Source of the DNA: Maratus speciosus
Lineage: Eukaryota > Arthropoda > Arachnida > Araneae > Salticidae
DNA: 64,000 nt
Direction: 5' to 3'
Assembly (NCBI GenBank): GCA_963932465.1
Contig: OZ010793.1
Span: 255,947,333 to 256,011,332 of the forward strand
Shown here: positions 32,572-45,006 of the stretch, piece by piece
Layout of the letters: the number at the start of each line of letters is the position of its first letter
How positions within the stretch are numbered: position 1 is the stretch's first letter
Notes under the pieces: generated by a model
What the model was told of the DNA's origin: nothing
The model's input: only the letters and a program-made list of their open reading frames with translations
Database searches by the model: none
Made by a program: the position numbers and the translations under genes

Positions 32572-34066
32572 GCCCAGTGGTAGGGTAGCAAAAAAAGGCC
32601 AAATTCGGAATTAATTAGTGGAAAGCTGGAAATTGTTTTAATCCCTTCTGTTTAGGTCTAGAATGAATATGCTATGTTTTCCCCTTCGTACTAGGTGAGC
32701 GTTAGGACATATGTATAGATTTATAGTCAAAAAACACCTTTTTTGCATACAATAACAATATCTCAAAACAGCTAACTTTGTCAAAAACATTGTCCATGCA
32801 AATGTTGTAGAGCTTAAAATTCTGAGTAAAATGAGTACCTACACTCAATACTTATGTTAAATATTAAGGTCACAACTCTACTTCAAAGTTTTAGACCCAT
32901 CATCAGGGGGATGACCTCAGAATTAATTAGGAGAAAACTGGAAATTGTTTAAATCCCTTCAGTTCAGGTCTAAAATGAACGTACTATGTTTTCTTCCTCG
33001 TACTCGGGTGAATGTTAGAAAATATGTACATATTTATTTTCGAAAAACACGTTTTTTAAAATTTCCGTAACAATATCTCAAAACAGCTAACTCTATAGAA
33101 AACATTGTCAATACAAATGTTGTAGAGCTTAAAATTCTGAATAAAATGAGTACCATCATTAATATTTTTGTTCAACATTAATGTCGCAATTCTATTTCAA
33201 AATTTTGCCTTAATCGCTAACCAATAGCTTAAAACCAGGAGAAACCAAGTTAACTTAAGAATATCTCAAAATAACTAACTCTATCAAAAACATTGCTAGT
33301 ACAAAAGTTATAGAGCCTAAAATTCTGAGTAAAATGAGTACCTACACTTAATATTTTTGTTCAATATTAAGGCCACAATTTGAGAAATTGTTAAGTTAAC
33401 TTGGTCTCTCCTGGCTTCAAGCTCTTGATTTGAAAATTTTTGAAATAGAATTGCGACCTTAATGTTGAACAAAAATATTAATGTTGGTACTCATTTTATT
33501 TAGAATTTTAAGCTCTACAACATTTGTATTGACAATGTTTTCTATAGAGTTAGCTGTTTTGAGATATTGTTAAGGAAATAAAAAAAAAAAAACGTGTTTT
33601 TCGAAAATAAATATGTACATATTATCTAACATTCACCCAAGTACGAGGAAGAAAACATAGTACGTTCATTTTAGACCTAAACTGAAGGGATTAAAACAAT
33701 TTCCAGTTTTCTCCTAATTAATTCTGAGCATCCCCCTGATGATGGGTCTAAAATTTTGAAGTAGAGTTGCGACCTTAATATTCAACATAAGTATTGAGTG
33801 TAGGTACTCATTTTACTCAGAATTTTAAGCTTTACAACATTTGCATTGACAATGTTTTTGACAAAGTTAGTTGTTTTGAGATATTTTTATGGTATTAAAA
33901 AAAAACGTGTTTTTTGACTATAATTCTATATATATTTCCTAACGCTCACCTAGTACGAGGGGGAAAACATAGCATATTCATTCTAGACCTAAACAGAAGA
34001 GAGTAAAAGAATTTCCAGCTTTTCCCTAATTAATTCCGAATTCAACCCCCTAATCACTGGACTATA
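32572..34066. mobile_element. 1.5-kb foldback element built of ~320-bp tandem units
   Basis: The left arm (32572-33262) and the right arm (33391-34066) are reverse complements along almost their full length, separated by a 128-bp centre that is itself a partial unit. Within each arm a ~322-bp unit is repeated; the ATTAATTAG..GGAAATTGTTT..TAATCCCTT landmark is at ~32611 and ~32933, and a shortened third unit abuts the centre. The ends share TAG.CCAGTG. There is no reading frame. The arms are well matched, so the structure is not very old. Confidence 0.9.
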
Positions 34067-34143
34067 AACAAAGTTTGAAAATAGCTAATCAAACTCCTCC
34101 AACTCAACGTGGATGGGTTTTGGAATTTTAAGTTAAGCTCAGA

Positions 34144-35030
34144 TTGCACAGATTTAACGACTTTTTGGACAGCTTTTGGATGGTACAAGTTTTTACGTCC
34201 CCCATCGCGTTGTGCACAGTGTCAGAAGAATATCCAAGAAAACTCCATGAAATATTTGAGGATCTAAATGGAATTACCATCATAGCTAATGACATACTTA
34301 TCTTGGGATATGGTGCCAATTCTGAAGAAACTTGGAAAGATCATGATCATAATTTAGAAAATATTTTTCAAAATGCGAGGGAAGCTAATGTTAAATTTAA
34401 CAAAAATAAAATAAAACTCAGAGAGAAAAATATTAAATAGCACATAGTTTCACCCCTCGAGGTATAAAACCGGATTCCGAGAAATTAAAGGTGATTACGA
34501 ATATGCCAAAAGCAAAAGATAGACTTGAAATTAAAAGTTCCTTAAGCTTTATAACATATTTAAGTAAACTTTTGCCTAAATTAACTTCGCTTAGTGAACC
34601 ATTAAGAAAACTGATAAAAAAGTATAAGATAAGGAATGGGAATGGACAAATAAGCAAGAGAATACTTTTCAAGCTATAAATAAATCTTGCTATCAGAGCA
34701 CCTATCCCTGATTATTATGACCCAGGTAAAGAAATAACTAGTCAATGTGATGAAAGTAAAGCTGGAGTGTAGGTGCTACGTTAATGCAGGAATGAAAACC
34801 AATTACAAATGTTTCTACAGGTTTAAATAAAATTGAACAGCAATACGCGCAGATAGAGAGATTTCTTATGAGAGATTTCACCAGTTTATAAGTGTAAGAA
34901 GTGAAATAAAAGTAGAAACTGATCAAAAGCCATTGAAGTTCATTTTTAAAAAAGAACTACTGAAAGCTCTCAGACTACAGAGAACGCTTCTTCGCCCACA
35001 AAAATATCTTAATGTGCAATATTAAAAAGA
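34144..35030 (+). pseudogene. Gypsy-type RT/RNase H fragment
   Basis: A second, unrelated Gypsy lineage. The RT motif region reads IIANDILILGYG, where the usual catalytic pair is D-D; the first Asp is Asn. It is followed by HDHNLENIFQNAREANVKFN. After a stop, other frames give YLSKLLPKLTSLSEPLRKL and an RNase H part with QQYAQIE and VETDQKPLKFIF. The fragment ends at the TA of the element starting at 35042. No integrase and no LTR were found, so this is a truncated relic. Confidence 0.85.
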
Positions 35031-35152
35031 TAGAAGATGTACTGTCGTGAAAAAAAAAGTAAACATCCCCTACTAACTCTGCAACTAAATATAATAGAAG
35101 AAAGTTACTGGTACCAAACGATTGGAAATAAAGTCTACTTTTAAATTATGTA

Positions 35153-36492
35153 GGTTGATCCAAAAAAAAGTTTACAAGCAGAAGCATTTGAAACGTAATA
35201 ATTGTGGAGCGAATATTTCCACCCAGGGTGGTTGACAGATGGCGCAAGTTGTCCTACAGCGGTTCTACGAGTAAGTAGCGTCAGTACGCAGACACTTAAG
35301 AGCGACAGTAATGGCTCGACGTCTAGAAAAGTGGTCTCGCGTAGAGGTGCGATCCGTAATTCGATTCTTATGGGCCAAGAATGTGGCCGCATCCGAAATT
35401 CACAGTCAAATCGTTGAGGTATACGGGGACAAAGCTGATGATGTCAAAGATGAGCAGACAACAGGTAGCGAAATGGTGTCGTTCTTATCAAGCGGGCAGG
35501 GAGCTTGTGGAAAACCGCAATATGGAAGCGAGCGGCCGTCCAAGTTCTTCAAGGACGGATATCAAAACGGCACGTGTTGAAGAAATCATCCAAAGGGATC
35601 GACGAGTAACCGTGCGTGAGATTGCCTCAGAGTTGGACCTGAGTTATGGTAATGTTCAGCGTATCGTAACCGATGAGTTGCGATATTCCAAAGTTTGTGC
35701 CCGCTGGGTTCCACGTGCGTTGTCCGCGGATCATAAGGCCACTCGAATGATGTGCAGCCTCACATTTCTGGAGCGATACCATTCAGACGGCCAACACTTC
35801 ATTGATCGCATCGTTACCGGTGATGAAACATGGCTTCATCACTTCACCCCCACATCCAAAACAGCCACGATGGAGTGGAAACACGCTGAATCACCGACGA
35901 GGAAGAAGTTTAAGGTCACACCCTCTGCCGGTAAAGTGATGGCAACCGTTTTCTGGGATACGACTGGTGTTATCCGAATCGAGTATTTGGAGCGTGGCCA
36001 TACCATTAATGCCGATCGTTATTGTGCCACCTTAACGAAATTGCGTGAAGCCATCCGACGCAAACGGCCTGGATTACTGAGCAAAGGCGTCATTCTTCTG
36101 CATGACAATGCCAGGCCCCATACAGCTCGCCAGACTCAGGAATTGCTGCAAAGGTTCAAGTGGGAGGTCTGGAATCACCACCCCCATACAGCCCCGATTT
36201 GGCTCCAAGTGACTATTTCCTTTTTCCGGCGTTGAAGCGAAACTTATCCGGAACACGGTTCACCTCAGACGATGCAGTGAAAACAGCTGCCGAGAAATGG
36301 CTCAATGAGCAGGGCCCTGATTACTACCAAGACGGGATAAATAAGTTGGTCGAACATTCTGACAAATGCCTAAACAGGTTTGGCGAGTATGTGGAAAAGT
36401 AAAGGCCAGATGTGTCTCTTGATTGCCATTTGTATCTTGTTTCTAATGTTAATAAATACTTTTTCCTTTGCCTTGTAAACTTTTTTTCCATC
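35153..36492 (+). mobile_element. mariner transposon, 1.34 kb
   Basis: The ends share a stretch ending AAAAAAAGTTTACAAG in inverted orientation and lie within TA dinucleotides (35151-35152, 36493-36494). It holds a nearly complete transposase gene with two frame disruptions. Confidence 0.93.
35311..36402 (+). pseudogene. mariner transposase (DD34D), two frameshifts
   Basis: It starts MARRLEKWSRVEVRSVI. The first ~40 residues are in one frame; near 35430 the reading moves to another, with KWCRSYQAGRELVENRNM, and continues through the second helix-turn-helix (LSYGNVQRIV). The catalytic residues are Asp in VTGDETWLHHF, Asp in LLHDNARPHTA and, after a second shift near 36165, Asp in PDLAPSDYFLF. 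That gives the D,D(34)D pattern of mariner once the 2-bp length offset is allowed for. The end is RFGEYVEK before a TAA. The two indels make it inactive, but decay is otherwise low. Confidence 0.95.
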
Positions 36493-37475
36493 TACAAATC
36501 AAAATCAGACCAAACTTTGTTTTTTCAAATGACAACACCCAATTTTGACAATATACTTTTAATCTTCAGATCAAACAATTTCTAGAAACGAGATTTCAAG
36601 TCATTTGGATGATAAGTGTTTGAATTATAAACATTCAAAATTTAGAGCTTCTAACGTTAAATTACATTTTCATATTTTTATTAATAGCTCCTAAAATTGT
36701 ACTCCTAATGTGATAATTTTTTTTGTATGGTTATAATACTGAAAAATCCAAAGATAAATGCATTGAATTTGTAATTAAAAAATTTATAATGTGAATTATG
36801 AAATTTATAATCGAAAAAAAAAATGTGAATTGCAACCTACAATTTTTTGATAGATTTATATTTATTATGTCTTGCTTTATGCAAATTCTCAATTTCAAAT
36901 TTTTATTCCAAGTAGTTTTCGAATTATGATTAAAAAAAAGAGTCAAAATGATGGTTTAAAAGGCCGTCTACGATGCACAGAAAAGCATAATTTGAAACAA
37001 ATATATTTTACTCATTTTATGGAAACATTTGGGTTGACAATAGTCGAAACATATTAATCAAGTGAATTGGTACTATTGGCAAGAAATAATACGTTAATAG
37101 AAGTGACATAGTCATGCTGTAGCATTTCAACAATCGAGTACGGAACTTTAATTTGGATGCAGCCCTAAAATAGTCTCCTTTTAAAATAATTAATTTCTCG
37201 GAAACTAGTTGTATGAATTTCATGAAAATTTGGATTTAGGCTAATTAAAGGGTGCAGAATTTATTTATGGAGTCAAACTTGGGTATTGCTAGTGAAAAAA
37301 AAAACAAAGTTTCGGTTCGTTTTGATATGTAGATAACCTCCTAAGCATATTTTATAAACATAATTTAAAAGTAGACTTTATTTCCAATCGTTTGGTACCA
37401 GTAACTTTTTTCTACAATATTTTATTTTGCAGAGTTAGTAGAGGGTGTTTTCTTTTTTTTTCCCACGACTGTACT

Positions 37476-40310
37476 CGTACATCTAGAAATCCCTTTTGTG
37501 GGAAACTACATAACAGAATGATTCATTCTCCGAGAGAAGAAAATATCAAAGTAATCAAAATAAAGATGTAGGTAAAGAATAGGCTGCAGGAGTGAAAAAT
37601 ATGCATAACGAAATAAATCCTTATTATAACCCACCCCCCCTGCCCCAGACACAAAAAATGTTACATTGAGTACGGCACGAATTCGAGATAAATTTTCAGA
37701 ATGGCAGGAAATTAGGTTACTACTAGATGCTGGGTCTCAAGCATGACTAATTCCGTCATAGTGCATTCGTTAATCGATTGTAACTTAAAATTACGAAAAC
37801 AAATAGTACTTTAATTTCGAGTTTAGATAATTCACCGATGATAGTTAATTGTTGCGTACAGACAATAACTGCGAATAGAGATAAAAGTTTTGAAAGATAA
37901 CTAATTATGATAGTATTAAGTAAGGAAAAATTACTGATTTGGTTCCAAAAAGGGTTCTTAGTATCAATGTCGAGGTCTCAGATTTAACCATGTTAGTAGA
38001 TTATCAATTTAACATTACTGATAAAATTGATATATTATTATGAGCGGAAATTTTTATGAGTTATAAGGACAGGATCAAATCTATTCTCAGAAATCAAAAT
38101 TATTTTTACAAAACATTGCGTTTGGGTACGCGACTAGAGAATGCGTAGAACAGGGAAATGAGGAAAGAGGCTTTAAACAAAACATTAAAAAAGTTTGGGA
38201 AGTAGAAAATACCGACGTAGAAGTAACAAAAAGTGAGGAAGATGCTATATGTGAGGAACATTTTGCGCGTACGCATTGGAGAAATGAGGAATGTAGATAT
38301 ATGTGGTGAAAATGATGTTAAAGAAAAATTCTCCATGTTTAGGCCTATCTAGGGATATCGCTCTCAATAAACTCAGATCGCTGTCACTCATTTATCAAGG
38401 GATGAGAAGTATTTTAATTTGCATAAAGATTTTTTGAATGAGTGTAAAAGATTAGGATATATACGAGAGAATCCAGAATCGTGCATTATGCTCCACATCA
38501 TGGAATATACAAATAGGAAAAATCCACTGTAAAACTGAGAGTTGTTTTTAATTGTTCTGCCATAACAACAAATGGCACATCGCTTAACGCTTTTCAATAA
38601 AATCCCGTTGACATTTTATCGCGAGATGGATCCTGAGAGACTATTGAATTGTGACTTGTGGTGGAAAGCGCTACTTTTATTGATAACAGTGACTCTTCAT
38701 GTCGTCCAATACTCGTGTCAGAAACCAATAAGGAATTCAATACCGAACTCAAAACCTTTTCAAAGACTTTTAAGAACAGTAATGAAAATATTTTTAGGGT
38801 TACTGCAAATTATTTTGTGAATGATTTAATTGATCTTAATAATAATTATGTAACTATTTTGCGCATTCTTAGTTATATGTATTTTCAGGTATGTGAAAAA
38901 GCCAAGGAATCCACTTTACAAAGTGGTAGGCTCTTATCAACGATGGAAATAAAACAGGCCGAGAACTACTTGCTCAAAACGTTGTAAGAGGAAGAATTTG
39001 ACCCAGACATACGGAGTCTGCAGATCAAGAAATCGGTGAGTCCAAATAGTAAGTTAAAAAGTCTCAACACATTTTCAGATAAAAAACGGAGTATTACGGG
39101 CTAGAGGCCGATTAGTTAAGGAAATTAAGTTTTATGAAAAAGCATCCAGCGATTTTCTCGAAATCCAATAAATTTTCTTTGATCGTTGTATCTCATTATC
39201 ACAAGAAACATCTTCATGTGGGTGCTTCAGTTTTACTTGGTCTTGTTAGAGAAAAATTTTAGTCAATAAATGGTTGTGCAGCATGTCGAAAAGTAGTATA
39301 TCAGTACCCTTGTTTTAAGTCTAAACCAATTATTTCAAATCAATTGTTAGGCAATCGCTTAGGGATAGAGTTCAATTAGACAATTGCTTTAATACATCGA
39401 ATGTAGATCTCTGTGGGCCCTTTATGATTAAAATTGAATATGCACATAGAACTATTTTGCAAAAACTTACATTTGTATTTCTGTTTTGTTTTATATTTAA
39501 CGCAGTACAAATTGAAATAATTTCAAGTTTGACATCTGAATCATTTATTACAGCGTTAAAGAGATTCTTGCACGCAGAGGCAAATGTGGCAAAACTTTAT
39601 TATGATAATGAAATAAATTTTATTGGGGCTAATAAAACAATTGAACAATTTTTTGGATTAGTAAAAAAAAGCCTGATGAAAGGTTACCTGCATACTTATC
39701 TACCGAGGGGATTGATTGGAAATTTATCCCTCTCAAGGGGCCTTATTTCGGGTGTCTTTGGGAGGCCGCTATAAAATTCTTTTAAGTACAATTTTAAGAG
39801 AGTTGTAGAAGGTGGAGGTGCTAACTTAAGTTATGAAGAACTGCTTACAGTAATTGTATAAATTGAAGGAGTATTGAATTCGAGGCCACCGAGTCCTTTA
39901 TCAGCTAATAAGGATGACTTTGGAGTTTTAACTCTGGCCCATTTTCTGATAAACAGACCTTTAAATTCCATTATTCAGCCTGCTCTTACTACTATAGAAG
40001 AAAATAGATTTAAGAAATGGGGAAAAATAAGTAAAATTGTACAATTATTTTGGCGTTAAGTGTCACCGTAACTTAAGCGAAATGCAACAACGCGGTAAAT
40101 GACGATTAGAAAAAGACAATCTAAGAATCGGATATTCAGTTTTATTAGTAAAAGAGAATTTGACGACAAACAAATGACCATTAGGCAGAATTGTAGAAGT
40201 ATATTAGGGTGAAGATAACAAAATACGTGTTATAAGGGTGAAAAGTGGAACTTTTAAAAGGTTCATCAGAAAATTATGTATCTTGCCCATGCCTGAAGGT
40301 CATAACAAGG
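37476..40310 (+). pseudogene. BEL/Pao polyprotein relic, heavily decayed
   Basis: In order, across many stops and frame changes: the gag tail (CGKLHNRMIHSPREE), a protease segment LLLDAGSQA, protease C-terminus, a linker with EEHFARTHWRNEECRY, early RT (LRVVFNCSAITTNGTSLNAFQ-like, split), then directly the region after RNase H (LIDLNNNYVTILRILSYMYFQ). The YMDD and RNase H core are deleted. Integrase follows with GPFMIKI, LYYDNEINFIGANK (second catalytic Asp), PLSPLSANKDDFGVLT and a C-terminal DNRI-type end to ~40310. It is a different copy from the element at 10423-15841. LTRs were not found. Confidence 0.88.
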
Positions 40311-40756
40311 AAAAAAAAATGTTTTACTAAATCACATATATTGTAGTGTCTTTTATTCAAATGATTATATTGAATTTTGAGGTATATAATGACTTATTTG
40401 TATTATTTTGTGCACTTTCAACCAGGGATTGGCCGAAAGCGCTCCGGACTTAACATCTGTAAATTGGTTTTAATGCTTAAAACCTTTTAATTGTTTTTTT
40501 ACACCTATTTTAGTAATAAAACTATGAATCATTTGATGTATTCATGTATTTTAATTAAAGTAGTAATTTCAAAATTCATCATTAAAAACTGTTTTAGACC
40601 GATAACAATTTTCAGAACTGAAGATAGAGCAGACAGCTTATTTGCGATAACAATTTTTATTTATTTATTTATTTGTTTATTTTTTTTACAATTCATAAAG
40701 CCAGGAGCAGATGACGAAAAAAATCCGGCTTGTATTTTAAATACATAAAATAAATA
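40311..40756. other. No gene seen
   Basis: AT-rich. It may include the remains of the LTR of the preceding BEL relic, but no paired copy exists in the window. Confidence 0.4.
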
Positions 40757-42836
40757 AATCGTCAAGTGCGAGTATTAATCGCGCTCAGAGGGTTCCGTAC
40801 AATAAATGTATGAATTATTAACTGTATTATTAAAAAATCGTTGCTAAAAGAATAAAAAGAATTTGAAAAAACACTACACAACGTAGGGTTGGGTATAGAT
40901 AATAATAGAAAATAGAAAAGTGCGAATGGGTTTGCCATAAAAGTTCAAAGCGATATGAAGACTAAATAATGCCAAATGTTGCCATTTTGTATAACTCTTT
41001 TTTTAATCGTATCCGAATCTGTTTATGATGAACTTAATCCGGTGCTGACAATAAATGTAGTGCATATCAGAAGTGCTTCATTTGGCATTTCATAAAATTA
41101 ATTCAGCGTAGTATTTTATTTTTACAGTGAGGCTAAAACAAAACACTTGTTCAAAGTTTAAACTTGGCATTGTGCTAAGCGCGCTTCGAAAGAAGGTCGC
41201 AAAGTTGCAAGGCCCCCTTGGTCCGTGCCGCGTACTTTCAGATAGGTTTTTACTTAACTTTTAAAGACACGGAAGGCGTATAGAGAGATCAACACAATGC
41301 AAACTAGTCGCGATTCCAATAGTATTTATGGGATTAATTCTAGTTAAGGGATCTTGTACCTTTTAAACGCGACGAAAATTAACAAAAAAATTGAAAATTT
41401 TAATTAGCCTATCTTCAAAACTTTTTTATGTATAAACAAGAAATTCTGACTATTGATTAACAGATTGTGCTTTGTAATATGCTACCAATAGAAACTTATT
41501 AGACTTTTACAGAATTTGTGTATTGTTGAAATCAAAATTTGCGCACATGATATCTTAAGAAAGTATGTATGGAATGGCAGGAAATTTGGTAAAGATACTA
41601 AACAAATATGTGTGTTTAAAATGATCTACTCTTACGAGAAAATTATTCCATTAACTATACATAAAAAAATCAAAATTTTACATTTTTAAAGAATAAAAAT
41701 AGTCATAACTAAAAATATTACCATTGTAAATACTTAAAAGTAGCCATTTAAAACACACATTTTTGTTTAGTACCTTTACCAAATTTCACGACAATCCATA
41801 CATACTTTCTCAAGATATGCGCGCAATGACTCATGGAGTACAAAAAGAGCTATTTTGAGTTTCAACAATACACAAATTCCGTAAAAGGCTAATAAATTTT
41901 TAATGGTAGCATATTACAAAGCACAATCTGTTTAATCAAGATCCAAAATTTCATGTTTATACATAAAAAGGTTTTGTAGATAGACTAATTCAAAGTTTTT
42001 CGTTAATTTTCGACAAGTTTAAAAGGTACAGGATCCACTAAATTTGTCTGTTTTTAACAATTTGACGTTTATTGCTTTTATACTGTTACACGGCATTACA
42101 TTACATAAATATATCATTAAAAGTTGCTATCTGGGCTTTAAAAGTCGATGGAAGATCGGGTACACCGCCCCTGTCATTATGTATGTCCAAACTATCCGTA
42201 TATTTAAGGGTTAATATCTCGGCTAATTATCGACGATTTTTTTCGAAAATCTGTATCAACAATGCTTTTATACTTCTGTTGCGATAAGTACCTCCAGCGC
42301 TCCTCAACACCTTTGCCGAATGCCTGCAAATTGAAATTTATGTGTAACGGAAAAATGCACTTTTCTCAAAAACTATGTGACCTAGGGTAATCGCTATAAT
42401 TTTCCTGAAAGGTTTACATTAACGTCTACTACCATTAATTTTTTCATAATTTTAGTTTCAGTAGATTCGGAATTAGATGAGGGGAACATATTTTTGCGCT
42501 ACATTTTCGATGATATTTTTGAAAATATAATACCTAAAATTAAAAGAAATGTATTTTTGAGTTCAGCCTTACGAAAGCTTTTACCCGATACCCCACACGA
42601 TATACAAAGATAAGATTTGTTTTTTCAAGTTACTTAATTAGCCCCTATACATTTTTCCTAAATATATTTGTCACTGTTTAATAATCGGAAAATATTTGGG
42701 TCACTAGTCTTTATTACTTCCCCAATTTGAACTTTCCACGTTCCATAGTTTACGAGTAAAGTGGCAGTGACAGACAGACAGACACAGGAGTGATCTTATA
42801 ATGGTTCCGTTTTTACTTTTTAAGTACGGAACCCTA
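40757..42836 (+). mobile_element. Decayed interspersed element bounded by GGTTCCGTAC / GTACGGAACCCTAAAAA
   Basis: The left edge has GTCAAGTGCGAGTATTAATC and AGAGGGTTCCGTAC. The right edge has a CAGACAGACAGAC run, GGTTCCG and then GTACGGAACCCTAAAAA. I recall this pairing from a repeat found in many arthropods. No coding frame persists. A foldback unit (41348-42036) lies inside. Whether the two edges belong to one insertion is inference. Confidence 0.55.
41348..42036. repeat. Foldback, ~290-bp diverged arms
   Basis: The left part (GGATCTTGTACCTTTTAAA, CAGATTGTGCTTTGTAATAT, AGAATTTGTGTATTGTTGAA) reappears in reverse complement on the right. The arms meet at ~41690. Similarity is clearly below the younger foldbacks in this window. 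No frame. Confidence 0.8.
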
Positions 42837-43529
42837 AAAATTATATAAAATTATATTTCCATGTATATATACTTGATATATATATTTGATATACATCTGA
42901 TATGGTTAAAATTCACGTTTTAATTTTGGAAAAATAAATTTTAATTTATTTTGAGAATTTTACGTTTTAAAAGGTATGTATAAGTTTTTGAAACGGTTAT
43001 TTTTCATACCTTTCTTCCTAGTGTGCTCTATAATTGTTAATATTATGGGCATATGTAAAAATACCGTAAAAATGACTGATTAACATTCTAATTTGTGAAA
43101 GCATTAACTATTTAAATTACCGAAAATCTTATTCTTACTTTTATGAAATGCACTTTGAACACAACACAAACACTAGAGTAGAGTACACAAACACTAGTAA
43201 AATTTTACTCTGAATCATTTAAATCTGCTAAATTGTGTTTTAAATATATAGCATAATAATTTAAAGTGATATGAACTTTTATGAAAAAATATAGCCTTCT
43301 TCATACAATTATTCTCAGCTACTTAAGTATTAGATTATCGTCAGGATTATTTTTGGTTTTGAAAGAAATTTTTGAAAATATAATTCTCATAGTAAAGAGT
43401 ATTCATAAAAATGACTTAAAAATATTTTAAATAAATACTTTTCTAACTCCTGAAAATAAATTAATATGTATTCGTTTCTGTACTCAAAAAGAAAAAAAAT
43501 GATCCAAAAAGCATCATAATATTGTAATA
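42837..43529. other. No gene seen
   Basis: Strongly AT-rich spacer with TATATA runs near 42860-42900. Confidence 0.5.
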
Positions 43530-43531
43530 TA

Positions 43532-43769
43532 CACTGTAAAAAAAATACTCCCAGTTTTCCGGTAGGAATCGGAAAAATAGTTGCCCTTATCGTACCGGAA
43601 TAATTTCCAACCCAGCTCGGAATAAAATCCGTAAAATACCGTTTTACTGACTATTTCCTTATTTTTACGGATTTTATTCCGAGCTGGGTCGGAAATTATT
43701 CCAGCACGATAAGGGCAACTATTTCTCCGATTCCTACCGGAAAACTGGCAGTATTTTTTTTTTACAGTG
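43532..43769. mobile_element. Palindromic TA-inserted MITE, copy 1
   Basis: CACTGTAAAAAA ends inside TA dinucleotides. The whole 238 bp is one imperfect palindrome with GGAATCGGA, TTGCCCTTATCG, CCAGCTCGGAATAAAATCCG in both arms. Confidence 0.92.
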
Positions 43770-43824
43770 TATATAATTAAAATAAAATCCCATGTATAAA
43801 AACCAATATATGCTATAGTATATA

Positions 43825-44060
43825 CACTGTAAAAAAAATCCGACCAGTTTTCCTGTAGGAATCGGAAAAATATTTGCCCTTATCGTACCGGAAAATTTTC
43901 CGACCCAGTTCGGAATAAAATCCGTAAAAAAAAGAAATAGTCAATAAAACGGTATTTTATGGATTTTATTCCGAGCTGGGTCGGAAATTTTTCCGGTACG
44001 ATAAGGGCAACTATTTTTCCGATTCCTACAGGAAAACTGGTCGTATTTTTTTTTACAGTG
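43825..44060. mobile_element. Palindromic TA-inserted MITE, copy 2
   Basis: Same family and size as 43532-43769, 55 bp away, again between TA dinucleotides. Terminal and internal motifs agree with a few substitutions and an A-run expansion at 43926-43935. Confidence 0.92.
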
Positions 44061-44066
44061 TATATA

Positions 44067-44976
44067 CAGGGTGCAATATGTTATCTATCGCCGACTTTTA
44101 ATTTCTCAACCGTTGGTCGTAGACACATAGTTCCAATTACAAAAACGTTTCAAATGAGGTAAATATTCATGTTGTGACATTATTTAAAGTAAAAAATCAA
44201 CTTTATAAAAATTACGAAAACTAACTTTTTATACGGTCCCCACAGTCCCTATAGTTATATTTAGTAAAAGTTTACACATATCATAACGGATATAACACAA
44301 AAAGTTTGACATCTGTACTACAAAAATTGACACAGTTATTAAATTTCAAAGTTTGAAAGTTTTGCACATGATTTTGTCTTTCATTCAGGGATCAGTTAAA
44401 AGATGAATTAAAGTAATTCGAGATCAAAATCAGGGTGCTATGTCCTTTTTACGGCGAAACCACCTTTAGCCGGTATCGCCAAAATTGGGGAATCAACAAA
44501 TAGGGTTATTTCATCTAAAAATTTGAGCTAACTTTTACGGGTCGAACAACATTCAAACGTACCGATGATACCGGGTAAAGGTGGTTTCGCCATACAAAGG
44601 GCATTGCACCCTGATTTTGATCTCGAATTACTTTAATTCATCTTTTAACTGATCCCCCAATGAAAGATAAAATCATGTGCAAAAATCTCAAACTTTTAAA
44701 TTTAATAACTGCGTCAATATTTGTTGTACGGATTTCAAACTTTTTGTGTTATATTTGTTATGATATGTGTAAACTTTTACTAAATATAACTATAGGGACT
44801 GGGGAACCGTATAAAAAGTTAGTTTTCGTAATTTTTACAAAACTGATTTTTTACTTTAAATAATGACACAACATGAATATTTACCTCATTTGAAATGTTT
44901 TTGTAATTGGAACTATATGTCTACGACCAACGGTTGAGAAATTAAATGCCGGCGATAGATAACATATTGCACCCTG
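44067..44976. mobile_element. 0.9-kb foldback element, TA-inserted
   Basis: CAGGGTGCAATATGTTATCT at the left end and its complement at the right end. Arms of ~390 bp pair almost throughout, including CAACCGTTGGTCGTAGACA and GTTTACACATATCATAAC. The central part contains a second, smaller inverted pair (CGAAACCACCTTTA / TAAAGGTGGTTTCG). TA on both sides. No transposase. Confidence 0.93.
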
Positions 44977-45006
44977 TATATATATATATATACATATATA
45001 CATATA

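Larger units (their letters stand above)
35042..37471. mobile_element. Long-TIR element interrupted by a mariner
   Basis: Inverted arms of roughly 180 bp or more start CTGTCGTG (left) and CAGTCGTG (right, complement) and run through CTACTAACTCTGCAA and GGTACCAAACGATTGG. TA flanks both ends. A mariner (35153-36492) sits inside the left arm: arm sequence stops at TTTTAAATTATG and resumes after it with ATCAAAA and CCAAACTTTGTTTTTT, as in the right arm. Without the mariner the element is ~1.1 kb and has no transposase, so it would depend on a Tc1/mariner-type helper. Confidence 0.88.

Noticed and set aside
38106..38597. Minus-strand hydrophobic frames resembling membrane proteins
   Set aside because: They are antisense shadows of the plus-strand BEL/Pao relic.
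43959..44863. Small frames between 43.9 and 44.9 kb
   Set aside because: They lie inside palindromic MITE and foldback arms and have antisense counterparts; the structure explains the sequence.
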